Source: Hyperoodon ampullatus (taxonomy: Eukaryota; Chordata; Mammalia; Artiodactyla; Ziphiidae). Taken from it: DNA of 64,000 nucleotides. Position 1 is the stretch's first letter; every line of letters begins with the position of its first letter. The notes beneath the pieces are model-generated. The model worked only from the letters and a program-made list of their open reading frames with translations, ran no database searches and was not told the DNA's origin. Positions 39,173 through 50,738 of this stretch are shown here, piece after piece. The position numbers and the translations under genes are program-made. The stretch lies in contig OX457064.1 of assembly GCA_949752795.1 (NCBI GenBank), forward strand, positions 106,245,454 to 106,309,453, given 5' to 3'.

Positions 39173-42100
39173 AACTGCTCTATATGCAATCCTGGAACAT
39201 GCCCATTAGTCAGAGAGAGAGGGAACACAGGAAACTTTGTGCCATCTCCAAAAAGATTCTCAAAGCAAAGTTAATGTTTGTTCCTTTTATTTTTAAGTAC
39301 GTGCCCAAGCTGGGGGGTGGCAGAGGCTGCAGACCACCCAGGTAATAGGGCAGAGAGGGTCCCCGGAAGGAGACCCCAGAGAAGACCCGGCTGACCCACG
39401 CCGTGTCAGGACGGTCTTTGGGACGCACGGGACGCTCACTTTCCACGATTCCCCTCATCTGACTTGAAACCCCTCGAGAGGCAGAAGTTGACATCAAGTC
39501 TGAATTCCACTCGCCCACAGCGACAGGCACAGTGAAAATCTGAGCGCCTTTGACCGGAGAAACAATCTCTATGGGATTAAAGCGATTTTCTTATTTAGAA
39601 GAGGAAAATACTCAGTTTGCAATTACCTGCTCCTGGTGGCAAAGTCTGTCCTTGGTGGCTCAATCTAATGGGACAAACTTTTAGCGGCTTTGCTCTCCCT
39701 TCATTGTTTCAACACGCACCAAGACGATTAAAAATAATCTTCTCTTTCCCTTTTAATTTTACGTCACCCCTCTGCCCCACATACCCTGGGGACAGCATGA
39801 ATTTTTAATCCTCGTGGTTTGGGGGGAGGGCTGGTTAACCCTTGTTGAGGCGCCAGCCAGGACAGGAAGCCCTGGGGAAAAGGTCCCTCTGCTGGCCTCG
39901 CCGGGAAGAGCACTGAGCACCCACACTGAATGAAGGCCACCAGATGGTCGGGCCGCAGTAACGTGCCTTTCCCCGCCCTCGGGGCCACCAGCAGTCCCCC
40001 GATCTCGGTGGGTCCCAACCAGGCCTGCCCAGGCTGGCAGCTCCCTCCTTCCCTATATCACCCTCGGCTGATCAAGTCTCCACTCTCTGCTCTGTGATGG
40101 GCGACTGCGAGCTAATGGGTTTGTGCCGTGTGCACATAGGCACGCTCACACCCACACCCACACGCGGTGCTCACACATGCATGCACACACACATGCACTC
40201 TCCCACGTGTGCACACACGTGTGCTCGCACACACATGCACACACTTGCTCTTGTCCTCCGGGTTTGCATTTCCACCCTGGCCTCTCTGGAGGCGGCTCAG
40301 GCTGAGCAGAGGATTTGGGGGCTGCGGGCAGTTCCAGCCTGGGGCGATGGCCAGTTGCACCGCCGCCCTGGGCAGGTCCTGGGCAGTTCAGACAGCTCGC
40401 CCCCCCTCCAGCAGGAGCAAGGGGCTGGCATGGAGTCTGGAAAGTAGATGGGACTCCAGCCTCAGGTGAAGAAGAGATCAACAGTCCTGCAGGTCCCAGA
40501 CGCCCCATCCCTCTGGTGGGGAGCAGCAGGCTGGCCGGGCGCTGAGTGGACAAGTGCCGGGAAGCCCCTTCCGTGCCCTTGTCCACGTGTCCATCGGCCT
40601 GGGGAAGCTGGGGTATGTCGCCTCTTCCTGGGGTATGGAGTTGAGAGGCCAAGGCGGCTGACACCCTCTGGGTCAGGAATGTTCTCTGGGAAGGGAGGCA
40701 AAGGCAGCTGGGGACCCGGTTCCTGAGGGAGAGGTCTGGGCTGTGTGGACGCAGGAAAGGCGGTGGACGTGCAGCCCTGCGCAGAGGGCAGGAGAGGGCT
40801 CTGCCGCTCAGAGACGAGCCAGCAAGCAGGCTCAGACCCCCGTCCCGATTCCCTAACCACCTTCCACGACCAGGTGTTCCTGCTGTGGTGCTCCGAGCAC
40901 CTGCAGACGCTTCTGGGACAGACCCAGCGTTCGGGACACGACATGGTAGTTGATACTAATGCGTGTTTTCTTCCCTGTGGTTACGGCTCCGTGGCCCCCT
41001 GGGGGTCTCAGGCCCCTCCGCCCCTGCATCCGGGGAGGTTTTCAGGCAGACCCTTCTCTCTGCCAGAGTTTGAGACCATCGGGAGGGGAGACCAGGAGCA
41101 CCTGACCTCGGAGGGACAGTTTCCCAGAGGTGGGGAGAAGCCAACACCTTTAGGTCAAACACACAGGTTTAAGAAGAAAGGGGAGAAAGTTACGGCACCC
41201 ACAGGAATAAGAAGGAAGACCCGTCAGAAGGACATAAAAGGCTTGAACCCACAGAGCCCAGGCCGCGGCCCCCAGGGTCTCCTCTTCATCGTCACGAGTG
41301 GCCCCCAGGCTCCTGGACACCGGAGGTGTGCAGATGGGCGCTCAGCTCCCCTGCCCGCTTGCCACCGCGGACTGCAGAGGCCAGCCAGCCAACCCCCAAT
41401 TCCAGGATCACTTACAACCGGGGTTCTTTATGGGACATAGGTCTGGCTGATCCGCTGTGCTCTTCTGTGACCCAGAGGGTGGCGTGAGGGGAGCCCATCT
41501 TTGTGCTGCTTCTGCTGGCCTGGGGGTTCCGGAGCGGCCCCCAATACCCCATCGTGGGTCCCACGAAGGACAAGCGTGTCTGTGGTTCGAAAAGGCAGCG
41601 GTGGAGGGTGGGGGCTGCTGTTGTCTCCTTTCTGTGGCACAAAGGCAGCAGGGGTGTCCTGGCTCCGAGGCCAGAGTGGCCACAGGTGCCCTTGCTGAGC
41701 CCGAATCTTCCTGAACCCCGTGGCCGCCTGGCCGTGGCCTCGTGAGTCCCCTCGTCCTGACAGCAGCAGAGGAAGCAGCTCCCTGGTGGCTGCGTGGGAG
41801 CGTCTAAACCCCGCGTTAAATCTCTTTCTGTTTAAAGTCGCTGCAGGGCTTCTCACACTCAGCCGAACCCTCCCTGAGATGTGGTCTGGTACAAGAATTG
41901 TCTGCAGGCCACGAGCCCTCTGGGGCGGGGATCTGGGGCCGCTGTCCTTACCTGGGTAGCGGCACTGAGATAGGGTTCCATTTAAAGCGGGACCCCGCTA
42001 ATCCCAGGCCTGCGGTGGCAAAATAGCGATGTGAGTGGCCAGCTGTGACCACCTGGGATGGAGCGTCCGTGGAACAAGGCCAGGCTTCTCCGGGCCTGAG

Positions 42101-42316
42101 GTGGGCTGTTGGCTGCGCTCCATCGGGGAGATTAACAGGCTTTGGGCTGCCCTGCGCTGGGGCTCCAAGTAATAGGTTTGAGGCAACGTCACTCGGGTGA
42201 CACAGTAGACGCCTGGTAACCTGAGGCGCACACACTGCGCACCACGGAGCCCCCAGGTCGTAGCTTCTCCCCAGCGGCCACATGGCAGAAACTGCTGAAT
42301 GATCACCGTCCTGTTT
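39173..42316. other. GC-rich intronic sequence
   Basis: Contains a CA-rich tract (listed) and several CpG-containing stretches. A 231-codon plus frame at 40745-41440 has no recognisable domain and no splice structure and is not called. Confidence 0.4.
40133..40250 (+). repeat. CA-rich degenerate microsatellite
   Basis: Alternating cacaca, gcacac and catgca units run for about 115 bp. Confidence 0.9.
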
Positions 42317-42615
42317 CTTTTTTTTAATTTTAAAAAAAATTTATTTATTTTTGGCTGCGTTGGGTCTTCGTTGCTGCGCACGGGCTTTCTCTAGTTGCAG
42401 CGAGCAAGGGCAGCTCTTCATTGCGGTGCGCGGGCTTCTCATTGCAGTGGCTTCTCTTGTTGCAGAGCACGGGCTCTAGAGCACAGGCTCAGTAGTTGTG
42501 GCGCACGGGGTTAGTTGCTCCGCGGCATGTGGGATCTTCCCGGACCAGGGCTCAAACCCACGTCCCCTGCATTGGCAGGAGGATTCCTAACCACTGCGCC
42601 ACCAGGGAAGTCCCA
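42317..42615 (-). mobile_element. CHR SINE (long form)
   Basis: Full-length, with an imperfect target duplication (accgtcctgtttcttt and accatcccatttcttt). Confidence 0.95.
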
Positions 42616-45195
42616 CCATCCCATTTCTTTCTCCTCCCGGACACAGCTGTCCTGCAATCAGGTGAGCACGAGTGACAGAGTCCCAGCCGCTGCATGTGGG
42701 CAGAAGTGAGACACCCCACTTTTAGGTCTGCCCGTGAACCCTTCCCGAGGAGCCCTCTGCCCCGTGTGCCCCATCCTTCCAGGAATGCAGAGAACACTGA
42801 GGACTGGATACGAGGAGCCTGGGTCCCTGGGTGACCACGTGGAGTGGCCTCCCCTGCCAACCTGCACTGGACCCGACGTGGGCAGGAGGCCAGCTCTCAT
42901 CGTGGGAGGCCTCCCCTCTCTTTATGAGCGGTAAAGATGCACGCAGCATCATAAATCAACGCTAGAGCAGGAGTATTTCTCTTTTTAAAAAATGAAAGAA
43001 AGAAAAGAAGTAAAAGAGAAGATGATACACAGTAAAAGCCACCAAAAAAAATTAATGATAAAGGTGCAAAGAACCCAAGTATATTGTCTTGAGGACGAGA
43101 AAAGTCACTCATTCTTCTTTAAGGGGAAAGGAAAATGGAGAGTGGAAGGAAACCAGTCAGGCTGTCGATTACTGAACACACTAATTCTGCTGGTTTCCTT
43201 GTAGACAGTTGAGAAACATGAGATCAACTTATCTCAGACCCTCAGTCCTGGGTCCCCTCTGGTCACGGGAAGAAGAGTCCACCAGAGACAAAGTGACAGC
43301 CACCCTTCACAAGCCCCACCTTCCCGGGACTGTCCAGACCTCAAAGGACGGCACAGAACCAGGAGCACCAGGAACCAGGAACGGAGGCTGCACAAACCCG
43401 GGGCGGCCGCTTCGCCGCTTCCTGCTGAGTGGTTTGTATGAGAGCATCGTGTATCTGTGTGTGGTTTCCGTCTCACTAAGAGCAAGGCTGCTTTTGAGAA
43501 CTGGAACTCCTGAAATGACTTGGAATTCCTCTGATTTCTCAAAAAAATAACCCAAACTATTTTTTAATGTCACAGTAATAATCTGTTCATTATGAAAAAA
43601 CGTTTGAAAGATGAGCAAAAAGAAAAGCAGCTCAGGTAAGGCCAGAGACGACCCCGTCACCACCGCAGTGTGGATTCTGTGTCCCTTCACCCCGAGAAGA
43701 GATACTCGCACCCAAGGGTCGTCTGTATACACTCATTAGTTACCTCTTTTTTGGACTTAAAAACTGGAAAACACCTTTCTGATTTTTTTTACACGCTGCC
43801 TCGCAGGTTCCTGTGAACGTAATTTTATTCACAGTTGTTCTCCAAGTAATATATTTATTAAGGTGTGAACCATGGGCTGACGATGTCCATAGAACAACAT
43901 AGGGGTGGCCCCCCGATTCCTGTCTGCTAGGTGTAGCTTCCAGCCCTGCAACCCACGCGCACATCATCTCTTTCTTTCGCTTACAGGAAAATGCACGAAG
44001 GAACTCAGGACAGTCCCCCGACCCATTTCAGAGCCATCACCACACTGGGGTCTCCAGCCACTGGTCCTGCTGCCTCCTGGGCCCTCACGCTCACAGCACG
44101 TGGCTGAAGTGCGGGCGGCTGGCGGCCACCTGCCGCAAAGCCACCCCCGACCCTCAGGCTGATGGACCCTCTTATGTCGCCCCTCCTCTGCTCAGGCAGG
44201 CGCCCCTCAGCCTCGGGGTTGGGCCTCAACTGATGGGGACCTTCGAGGTGGGCCCATTCCCTTGCCCAGTGGTCTCCTGACCATGAGATACGAGCAGGAG
44301 GCTCGTGGGGATGGGGTGTCGGGGGTCTTTTGGACAAATTCCCCACTTGTTAAAAAAGAACGGAATGCAAAACTTTTCCGTCTTTTGCTCTGAACGTTGT
44401 CTACATGCGACACCTGGAGACGGGCAGCCGTGCGGGGACCATGAAGAGAATCAGCCTATGAGGCTGAGCTCTCTCTTACTGCCAAGAGCAGCAGAAAAGA
44501 AGGACAGAAAGGAATGAGGTCACTCGTGGTGCCCCGGGGCCACAGAACTCACCTCCGCCACCGCAGAACCACCTGTGCTCAGACTTTTTATTGTGTAGGA
44601 CAGGAAATGCTCTTATGGCCAAACTGCTTTTAGCTGGTGTGTCTGTCCTTTGAAGCTGAGAGCTTCCCACGGCAGCATGTTGGAAACGAGCAGTGGTCAC
44701 GTTATAAAGCTCTAGTGCCAGGAACGGGGACAAAGACCAAATCCATTCCTCACTGTCGCTGCATGCGGTGCGCACAGTGGCTCCTTCTGAGAGCTCTGGG
44801 TCAGGGTGCTCCCTCCTTCGGGGTGAGAATTCCTTCTCTACACCATACTCAGCGTGGGCTGGACACGTACGTGGTGTGTTGACTCAGGGCAGTCACGGTG
44901 CCAGAGCATGACTCCTGAGCTTCAGCGGTCGTGAGCCAGGAGCCAGGCCGCTGGGGCCACCGCTGGGCTGGGAAGACACCACTGGTGCTCATGGCGCTCT
45001 GGTTCCCTGGTCTACAGACTGTATAGACCACCAAACCCAGTGCTGTTTCTGCCGTAATACCTGGTCTCAGGGGAGAAGTTCTGATTGTTTCCGCATGGGG
45101 AATCAGGCATTACCGTGGCATTGTTTGGGTATGAATAATCTTCCCAAATGAAATATCTTTAGGCTACTGCCCCATGCTGAGAACAGCCATCTGCT
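42616..45195. other. Unannotated intronic sequence
   Basis: Mixed composition; 43.55-43.86 kb looks like degenerate old repeat. No gene recognised. Confidence 0.4.
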
Positions 45196-45392
45196 ATGGT
45201 GGCTTTCAACTTTTTGGACATGACCCACTTTCTACATTGCAACTCATTACATAATGTGTCACGAGATAACAGTTTCCTTTTCTATAAGATGCACTCTGAT
45301 ATTTTATGTATATTTTTCTATGCTACTTTCACCCCACTCTACTGATTTACGGCCCACTAGTGGGTGGCAGCCTGCAGTCTGGAGGTTGCTGA
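45196..45392. mobile_element. Probable hAT-type non-autonomous DNA transposon
   Basis: The ends ttcaactttttggacatgac and ctagtgggtggcagcctgca, with the internal tacattgcaactcattacat, resemble the MER3/MER58-like elements that read 'acccactagtgggtcg'. The subfamily is uncertain. Confidence 0.4.
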
Positions 45393-45604
45393 CGGACTGA
45401 ATTCCCCTCTGCCTCTTAGCTGTCCTGTTACGATAGCCCACCTCTCTCATCTTGTTAGCAAACAAGGTCGCATGGACAGTTGTGCAGGTTGTGTACTGCA
45501 CGGGCCCAGGACACCACAGTAACCTGATGTTGTGGGGTGTGCACCAGGATGGGGCAGCTCTATCAAGAGCTAAACTGACTTATCAGCCAATTAAGTTAAT
45601 ACCA

Positions 45605-45745
45605 GTTTGTCAAAATTGAGTCACTGACGCTCTCTGAGCCTCATCTTCTGTATTTCTAACATGAAGCTAATTAAAGTGGCCTCATTTACCTCCCACAGTT
45701 GTTGAAAGAATTTAACAAAAACAGCTTTAGAGTCTAGTGTAAGGA
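45605..45745 (+). mobile_element. MIR fragment
   Basis: The text gctctctgagcctcatcttc followed by ctcatttacctcccacagtt and gttgaaagaatttaa follows MIR order. Confidence 0.6.
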
Positions 45746-45770
45746 GATATTGGTCTCATCGTCACTATTA

Positions 45771-46012
45771 TTTTATTTATTTATTTTAAATGGTTTTATT
45801 TATTTATTTATTTAGTTTTGCAGTACGCGGGCCTCTCACTGTTGGGGCCTCTCCTGTTGCGGAGCACAGGCTCCGGACGCGCAGGCTCAGCGGCCATGGC
45901 TCACGGGCCCAGCCGCTCCGCGGCATGTGGGATCTTCCCGGACCGGGGCACGAACCCATGTCCCCTGCATCGGCAGGCGGACTCTCAACCACTGCGCCAC
46001 AAGGGAAGCCCC
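45771..46012 (-). mobile_element. CHR-2 SINE (cetacean form)
   Basis: Complete body with a long tattta tail on the plus strand. An imperfect target duplication (ctcatcgtcactattatt and ctcatggtcattattatt) flanks it. Confidence 0.94.
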
Positions 46013-49000
46013 TCATGGTCATTATTATTGACGATACTTTCTCTATTTGAACTTGACGTTCATAGCAGGCCTGCACGATGCCTCGAGGATGGGGTCAATT
46101 CAAGCAAACCAGACTTACTTTCTCACACCCCCGTACCGCATGTCCCTCCCTCTAGGCCACCCAGGTCAGGAGCCCGAGCCTGGCTTTGAGGCCCTAAGCC
46201 CCGCCGTCCACTGAGGCTGTGGAGCACCTGTCGTAGGCCTTGCTGGGTGACACCTCCAAGAAAACAGCGCTTCTCCCTAAGGGTCTCCCCGCCCACCGCT
46301 GCCAGGTGGGGAGCTGGTGGTGGTTCCTGGGGAGGAGGGGTGCCAGAGGGGCCGTTTGCATGGGGGGGCTTTACAGCAACTACCTCGGCTGGGTTTTCCT
46401 TGGAAGGTTCTCCAAACATGGGAGGGGAGGGGGCAGTGCTGGCGGAAGAGGGGGGAGACGGTAAAGTGTATCCTCGGGGGCGGCTGGGGCCCCATCCCAC
46501 TGGGGACGTTCCAGAGCCAGGCAGAGGACACCTCCGAGGTCCCCCCACCGAGGAGTATTAGACCCCTTTCCCTGCGCTGCTCCACCCCCAATCTATCCCC
46601 TTCCTGCTCACCGGAGAAAACAGTCAGATGGAGAGAACAAGTCTCCCAGAGTCAGTGGGAGAAATGGAGCCGCTGTATCTGCCACAGCTCCCCCGACCCC
46701 AACCCTGACCCCGATCCTGACCTCAAACCTGACCCCACCTAACCCTGACCCCAGCCCTGACCCCAGTCCTGACCTCAGCTAACCCTGATGCCAACCCTGA
46801 CCCCACCCTATCCAATCTCTACCCCACCCCTCATCCAACACTGACACCAACCTTGACCCCAGCCCTGACCCCACCCCACCCAAGTCCCACCCCATCCTCT
46901 GAGGGCCAGCATCCCGCAGGTGGCCACGTGGGGGGCCACGTCTGGGAGTCTGTGGCCCCGCAAGCGGCCTCAGGGGCAGGCAGCCCTGCTCATGTGTGTA
47001 CGGAGCCGAGAGAGGAAAGAGGGGAACAGGGCTCAAGGCAAGGCCGGCTTGGGACCCGGGGGACACGCGACCACGGGGCCGAGCCAGAGCAAAGTGGGGC
47101 CAGCAGGTGGGCAGGGGCCCGGGGGCCTCACTGACCGTGGCCTGGGCCTGACTCCCGCAGTCTGGGCACAGCCCGAGGCCAGTGCTTCCCAGGGTCCCCG
47201 ATCGCCCCGGCCGGGCCACCCTGGCTTCTGACCAGCGGCTGGGCCTTCACAGCTGGGATGCACGTGGAAGGAGTCCTGGGACAGAAGAGGGCCGGCTGAT
47301 TGCTGTGCAGGCCACAGGGCGGCAATGCAGAGTGGAGGCTGGAGAAAAGGCCGGACAGAGAACGTCGCCAGGACAGGCAGCGACAGCGCGGCTGGCGCTC
47401 CTAGGCGGGTCGCGGCGGTGCGAGGGCCCCAGGTCCTCGGGGCTGCTTCAGCAGAACCTGCTGTTTGGAGGACACGTGGCCCCTCGGGCGCCTGCCCCGC
47501 CCTCACTGTGTCCTCCGCGCCCACGTCCTCGGGGACAGAGCGTGACGGGGCAGTGGCCGTCCGCAGCGGTCACACGGGCCAGCTCCCTCCCCGGCTGTCG
47601 TCCGGGGGCAGAATGTGCCACAGTAGCCACCTGGCACCTTCTCACCCAGCGCGACCCAGCCCAGAGCAGCTGTCCACGCCCTCCCCCAACGCCGCCCTCC
47701 CCAGAGCTGCCCCAGCACCAGGCTGCACCCGAGCGACCAGCCTGCATCGACAGCAGCCAGTCTGTGTGTTAACTGTCCGCTCTGCACTTGAAAGGCCAAC
47801 TCGGGCCCCTGCCCCTCAGCACATGGGCCCTCGGGGGTGCTCCCCACCTCCCTCTGAGGAAGGCCAGGCTCTCCCAGACCCTCAGCTTGGAGGATGCAGC
47901 CCATGGGTCAGCGTTTCCTTCCATCGTTGGAGAAACAGAATGAAAAAGGAAAAGAAAAGACAGGACGGGGCAGGAGATGGGTCGTGTCACCCTCGGCTGG
48001 CATGTCAGGGACCCAGGAAGCGCCCTGAATCCGAGACCTCTCCCAGCCAGGGCTCCGGCCTGATCCTGCCAGGCGCTTCTTTTGTGCTTTTTTTGTGTTT
48101 CTTGAACACTAAGCTGAGCGCACACAGGCTGTGCGCCCCCAGCAGAAGGACAGAGATGCCTCCCCATCAGCACCCCCGGCAAGAACAGCTGGCCTGCATC
48201 CAAGGCGGCGGGTGAGGCCCCGACTTCATGCCGAGAGGCCCCTGTGTTTCAAGTTTGGCCAAGCAGCCCGCTGGCCGAGGAAACAACCACGGGGCTTTGA
48301 AGCAGAGGAGAGTTTTCGGAGAGGGAGGGAGAACTGCTGGGTTCTGTAAAGCATGGGAGCTGCTGTGATCACTAGCTTCACGTCGACCGCAGGCAGGAAA
48401 CCTGACTTCCACACCTCAACCCCAAAGCCACACAACTCCAAAACACGGGGCCTTAAAGACCAGCCTCTCCGGGCACCGCGTACCCTCCACGTGTCTGCCA
48501 GGAGAGTCCGGCTCCAGTGCCGAAGGCTGGGGAGAAGCACCCCGGGGGCTGTCTCCCCAAGACTGCCAGGCAGCAGCTCCGTGCGGGACGTGGTCCAGGA
48601 CGGCCCTGCTTCCTGTCGCCGGGACTTTGAGGTCACTCTGGTCCACCTGATGAACGCAGCAGAATGATGGCTATCAACGGCTCAGCAGGTGGAGTGTTTG
48701 TAGCAACACTGAAAACGTGATTTCAACTTGACTGTCTCAAAGCACAAGACAATAGGGAAGGGAGAGCAGGCCTGTTTCCGGTAAAGGTGAGTCCATGTCG
48801 GGCGCTCAGGGATCCTCAGCACGGACACAGCAGGAGAGCTCGGAGGATGGAGGGCCTATGTGTGCAGTGCAGTCACCGAGGGACCCGGGGACCCCGCTAG
48901 CCTGCTCTGCGTGTCCTCAACAGAAAACATAGCTATTTTGCAGGTTGCTGTCAGGACTAGAAATCACTTAAAGGCTGTCATGGCAGGTCCTCGATAAAGA

Positions 49001-49498
49001 GCCGCCAGCTTCCCCGGTCCTCCCTCAGGGACCCGCGTCCCTACCTTTGCCCCCGCTCCTTCCCTGACCCTCCAGGGTCTCCCGGGTCACTCTCTTTTGC
49101 TTTTTGACCTGTTAGAGAAAGACTCCTTCTTCTCTCCTGGCCCAGGTGCACCAACAATGGGTCAGGTAACCCACATTTTAACCTCTTACAATAGTGACCC
49201 TCCATTTATTTTCGAAGCTGCCATGGCCCCGGGCACACACGCCTTTCCTGGCGCTGCCTGACCATGAGAATCCTCTGCAGCCGGTGTCAGGGACCAGGGT
49301 TACTCCTCCCCTGCAGGTCGCTGGGACCAATGGGGCCACCTGGTCGCCAGGAAGGAGGCCTGTGGATGAGCAGTGGTGCGAGTTGTCACTGTTCTTCCCG
49401 GGAAAGTACCTGAGTTATCAGAATTATCTGGTAATTCTGGTGAATTACCTGGTGAGATGATGGGAGATGGGCTTTTGTGGGGAAGACAGTCCTGCCCT
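46013..49498. other. GC-rich, CpG-containing intronic sequence
   Basis: Contains the CCCTGA minisatellite and a CpG-rich part at about 47.1-47.7 kb. A 296-codon plus frame at 47325-48215 overlaps equally long frames on the other strand, is low-complexity and is not called. A MIR-like end is at about 48925-49010 (ggctgtcatggcaggtcctc). Confidence 0.4.
46690..46890 (+). repeat. Degenerate CCCTGA-type minisatellite
   Basis: Repeated ccctgacccc, cctgacctca and taaccctgac units of about 6 and 12 bp. C-rich on the plus strand and telomere-like in places (taaccctga). Confidence 0.85.
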
Positions 49499-49499
49499 T

Positions 49500-49703
49500 C
49501 TTTCTTTTTTTGCGGTACGCGGGCCTCTCACTGCTGTGGCCTCTCCCGTTGCGGAGCACAGGCTCCGGACGCGCAGGCTCAGCGGCCACGGCTCACGGGC
49601 CCAGCCGCTCCGTGGCATGTGGGATCTTCCCGGACCGGGGCACGAACCCGTGTCCCCTGCATCGGCAGGCGGACTCTCAACCACTGTGCCACCAGGGAAG
49701 CCC
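49500..49703 (-). mobile_element. CHR-2 SINE (cetacean form)
   Basis: Complete, little diverged from the copies at 45.8, 55.4 and 58.7 kb. Confidence 0.95.
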
Positions 49704-50635
49704 TGTCTTGCCCTCCTTAGAGGGGCCTCCTATAGCTCAACACACACTTAGGCCTCCCTTAAAGACGTGTTCAATACCCTACAGAGTCCCCTGGTGGCTC
49801 TTGTCCTTGCCCGACTCCCAGGCTCTTGGATGGGCACACAATTCCAGAAAGAGGTGGAAAAAGCAGATGGCCCACCTCGGTCATTTGCTTTAAAACAAGG
49901 TGCCTGTGCTCAGCCAAACCAACAGGAAATCCAAAACCAACTTCTGTTCAGCTCCGAGCGAGCCGGATGACGCTATGGAACACCTTTTCCTGTTATGGTT
50001 CCCTTAGGATGACAATGAAATTGCCTTATTGTTCTGAGCGCTTACCACCTGAGTGCGGGGTTGGGGCAGGACACGGGAGCCTGAGTTCACCGTGGCCCCG
50101 TCCCTCCTGATTTCTCAGACCCCTGCCATCAGACGCCGAGGGCTGGGCCCCTCTCCGCATGGTCTCAGTAGTGGAAGGACATCCATCTTTCCGCTCAGAC
50201 AGGTGCCTGAGTCTGTCCCGGAGATGGGTCTTGCATCCTTATCCACACTAGAAACTTCTGTGGATCTCGGAGGCAGGGGTGGGGAGCCTGCGGGAGGGTG
50301 CCCAGCCTTTGAGGTCTCTGAGCAGCCCCTGCAGCCATTCTGGGTCCCCTGCTGGCCTTGCCCAAGAACCATGGAAGCGCTATTTTTATCCTGATGAGCA
50401 ATAGTGCAGAAATGTCTTCCTACTTGACAAGACACAAAATTTAGGTGCTGGGAGAGAGACTTCAATTTCAAGCTTAAAGATTACTTTGGGTCCCCCAGGA
50501 CTCAGAAGCAATTTAGAGCTGATACCCTGAACAAGAGAAAGGTTAGAAGATTAAGACCAACTGCTGTTTGGATAAATGGCTGGTAATTGCCCATATCCGC
50601 AATTATACACTGGCACATAATTTCTTTTCCGCTAC
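49704..50635. other. CNPY1: CNPY1 intron sequence next to the first visible exon
   Basis: No recognisable repeat or additional exon. Confidence 0.4.
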
Positions 50636-50738
50636 CTTTCTCCTCTCCTGCGTCCCGTCAGGATTTATTCTGAAGGAGCCCACCTTGGTCTTCTGCCGAG
50701 CCTTGGTGACGTCGTACTCTACCTCGTCCATCAGGGCC
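50636..50738 (-). CDS. CNPY1: CNPY1 coding exon (N-terminal saposin-like part)
   Basis: This 103-bp exon has an acceptor ending tttagtgtgcag and a donor gtagcg. One leading base completes a codon from the missing upstream exon, then 34 codons follow and it ends in phase 0. The residues include ALMDEVEYDV, KVGSFRINPDGTQ and a final ERRK. The GSFRINPDG block is diagnostic of canopy proteins (CNPY2 has GSFRINPDGSQ), and the phase fits the next exon starting at IPLAQSEAF. In CNPY2 the preceding residues are a CxxC pair followed by Arg encoded AG|G, which suits the lone leading G here. No stop or frameshift is present. Confidence 0.9.
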
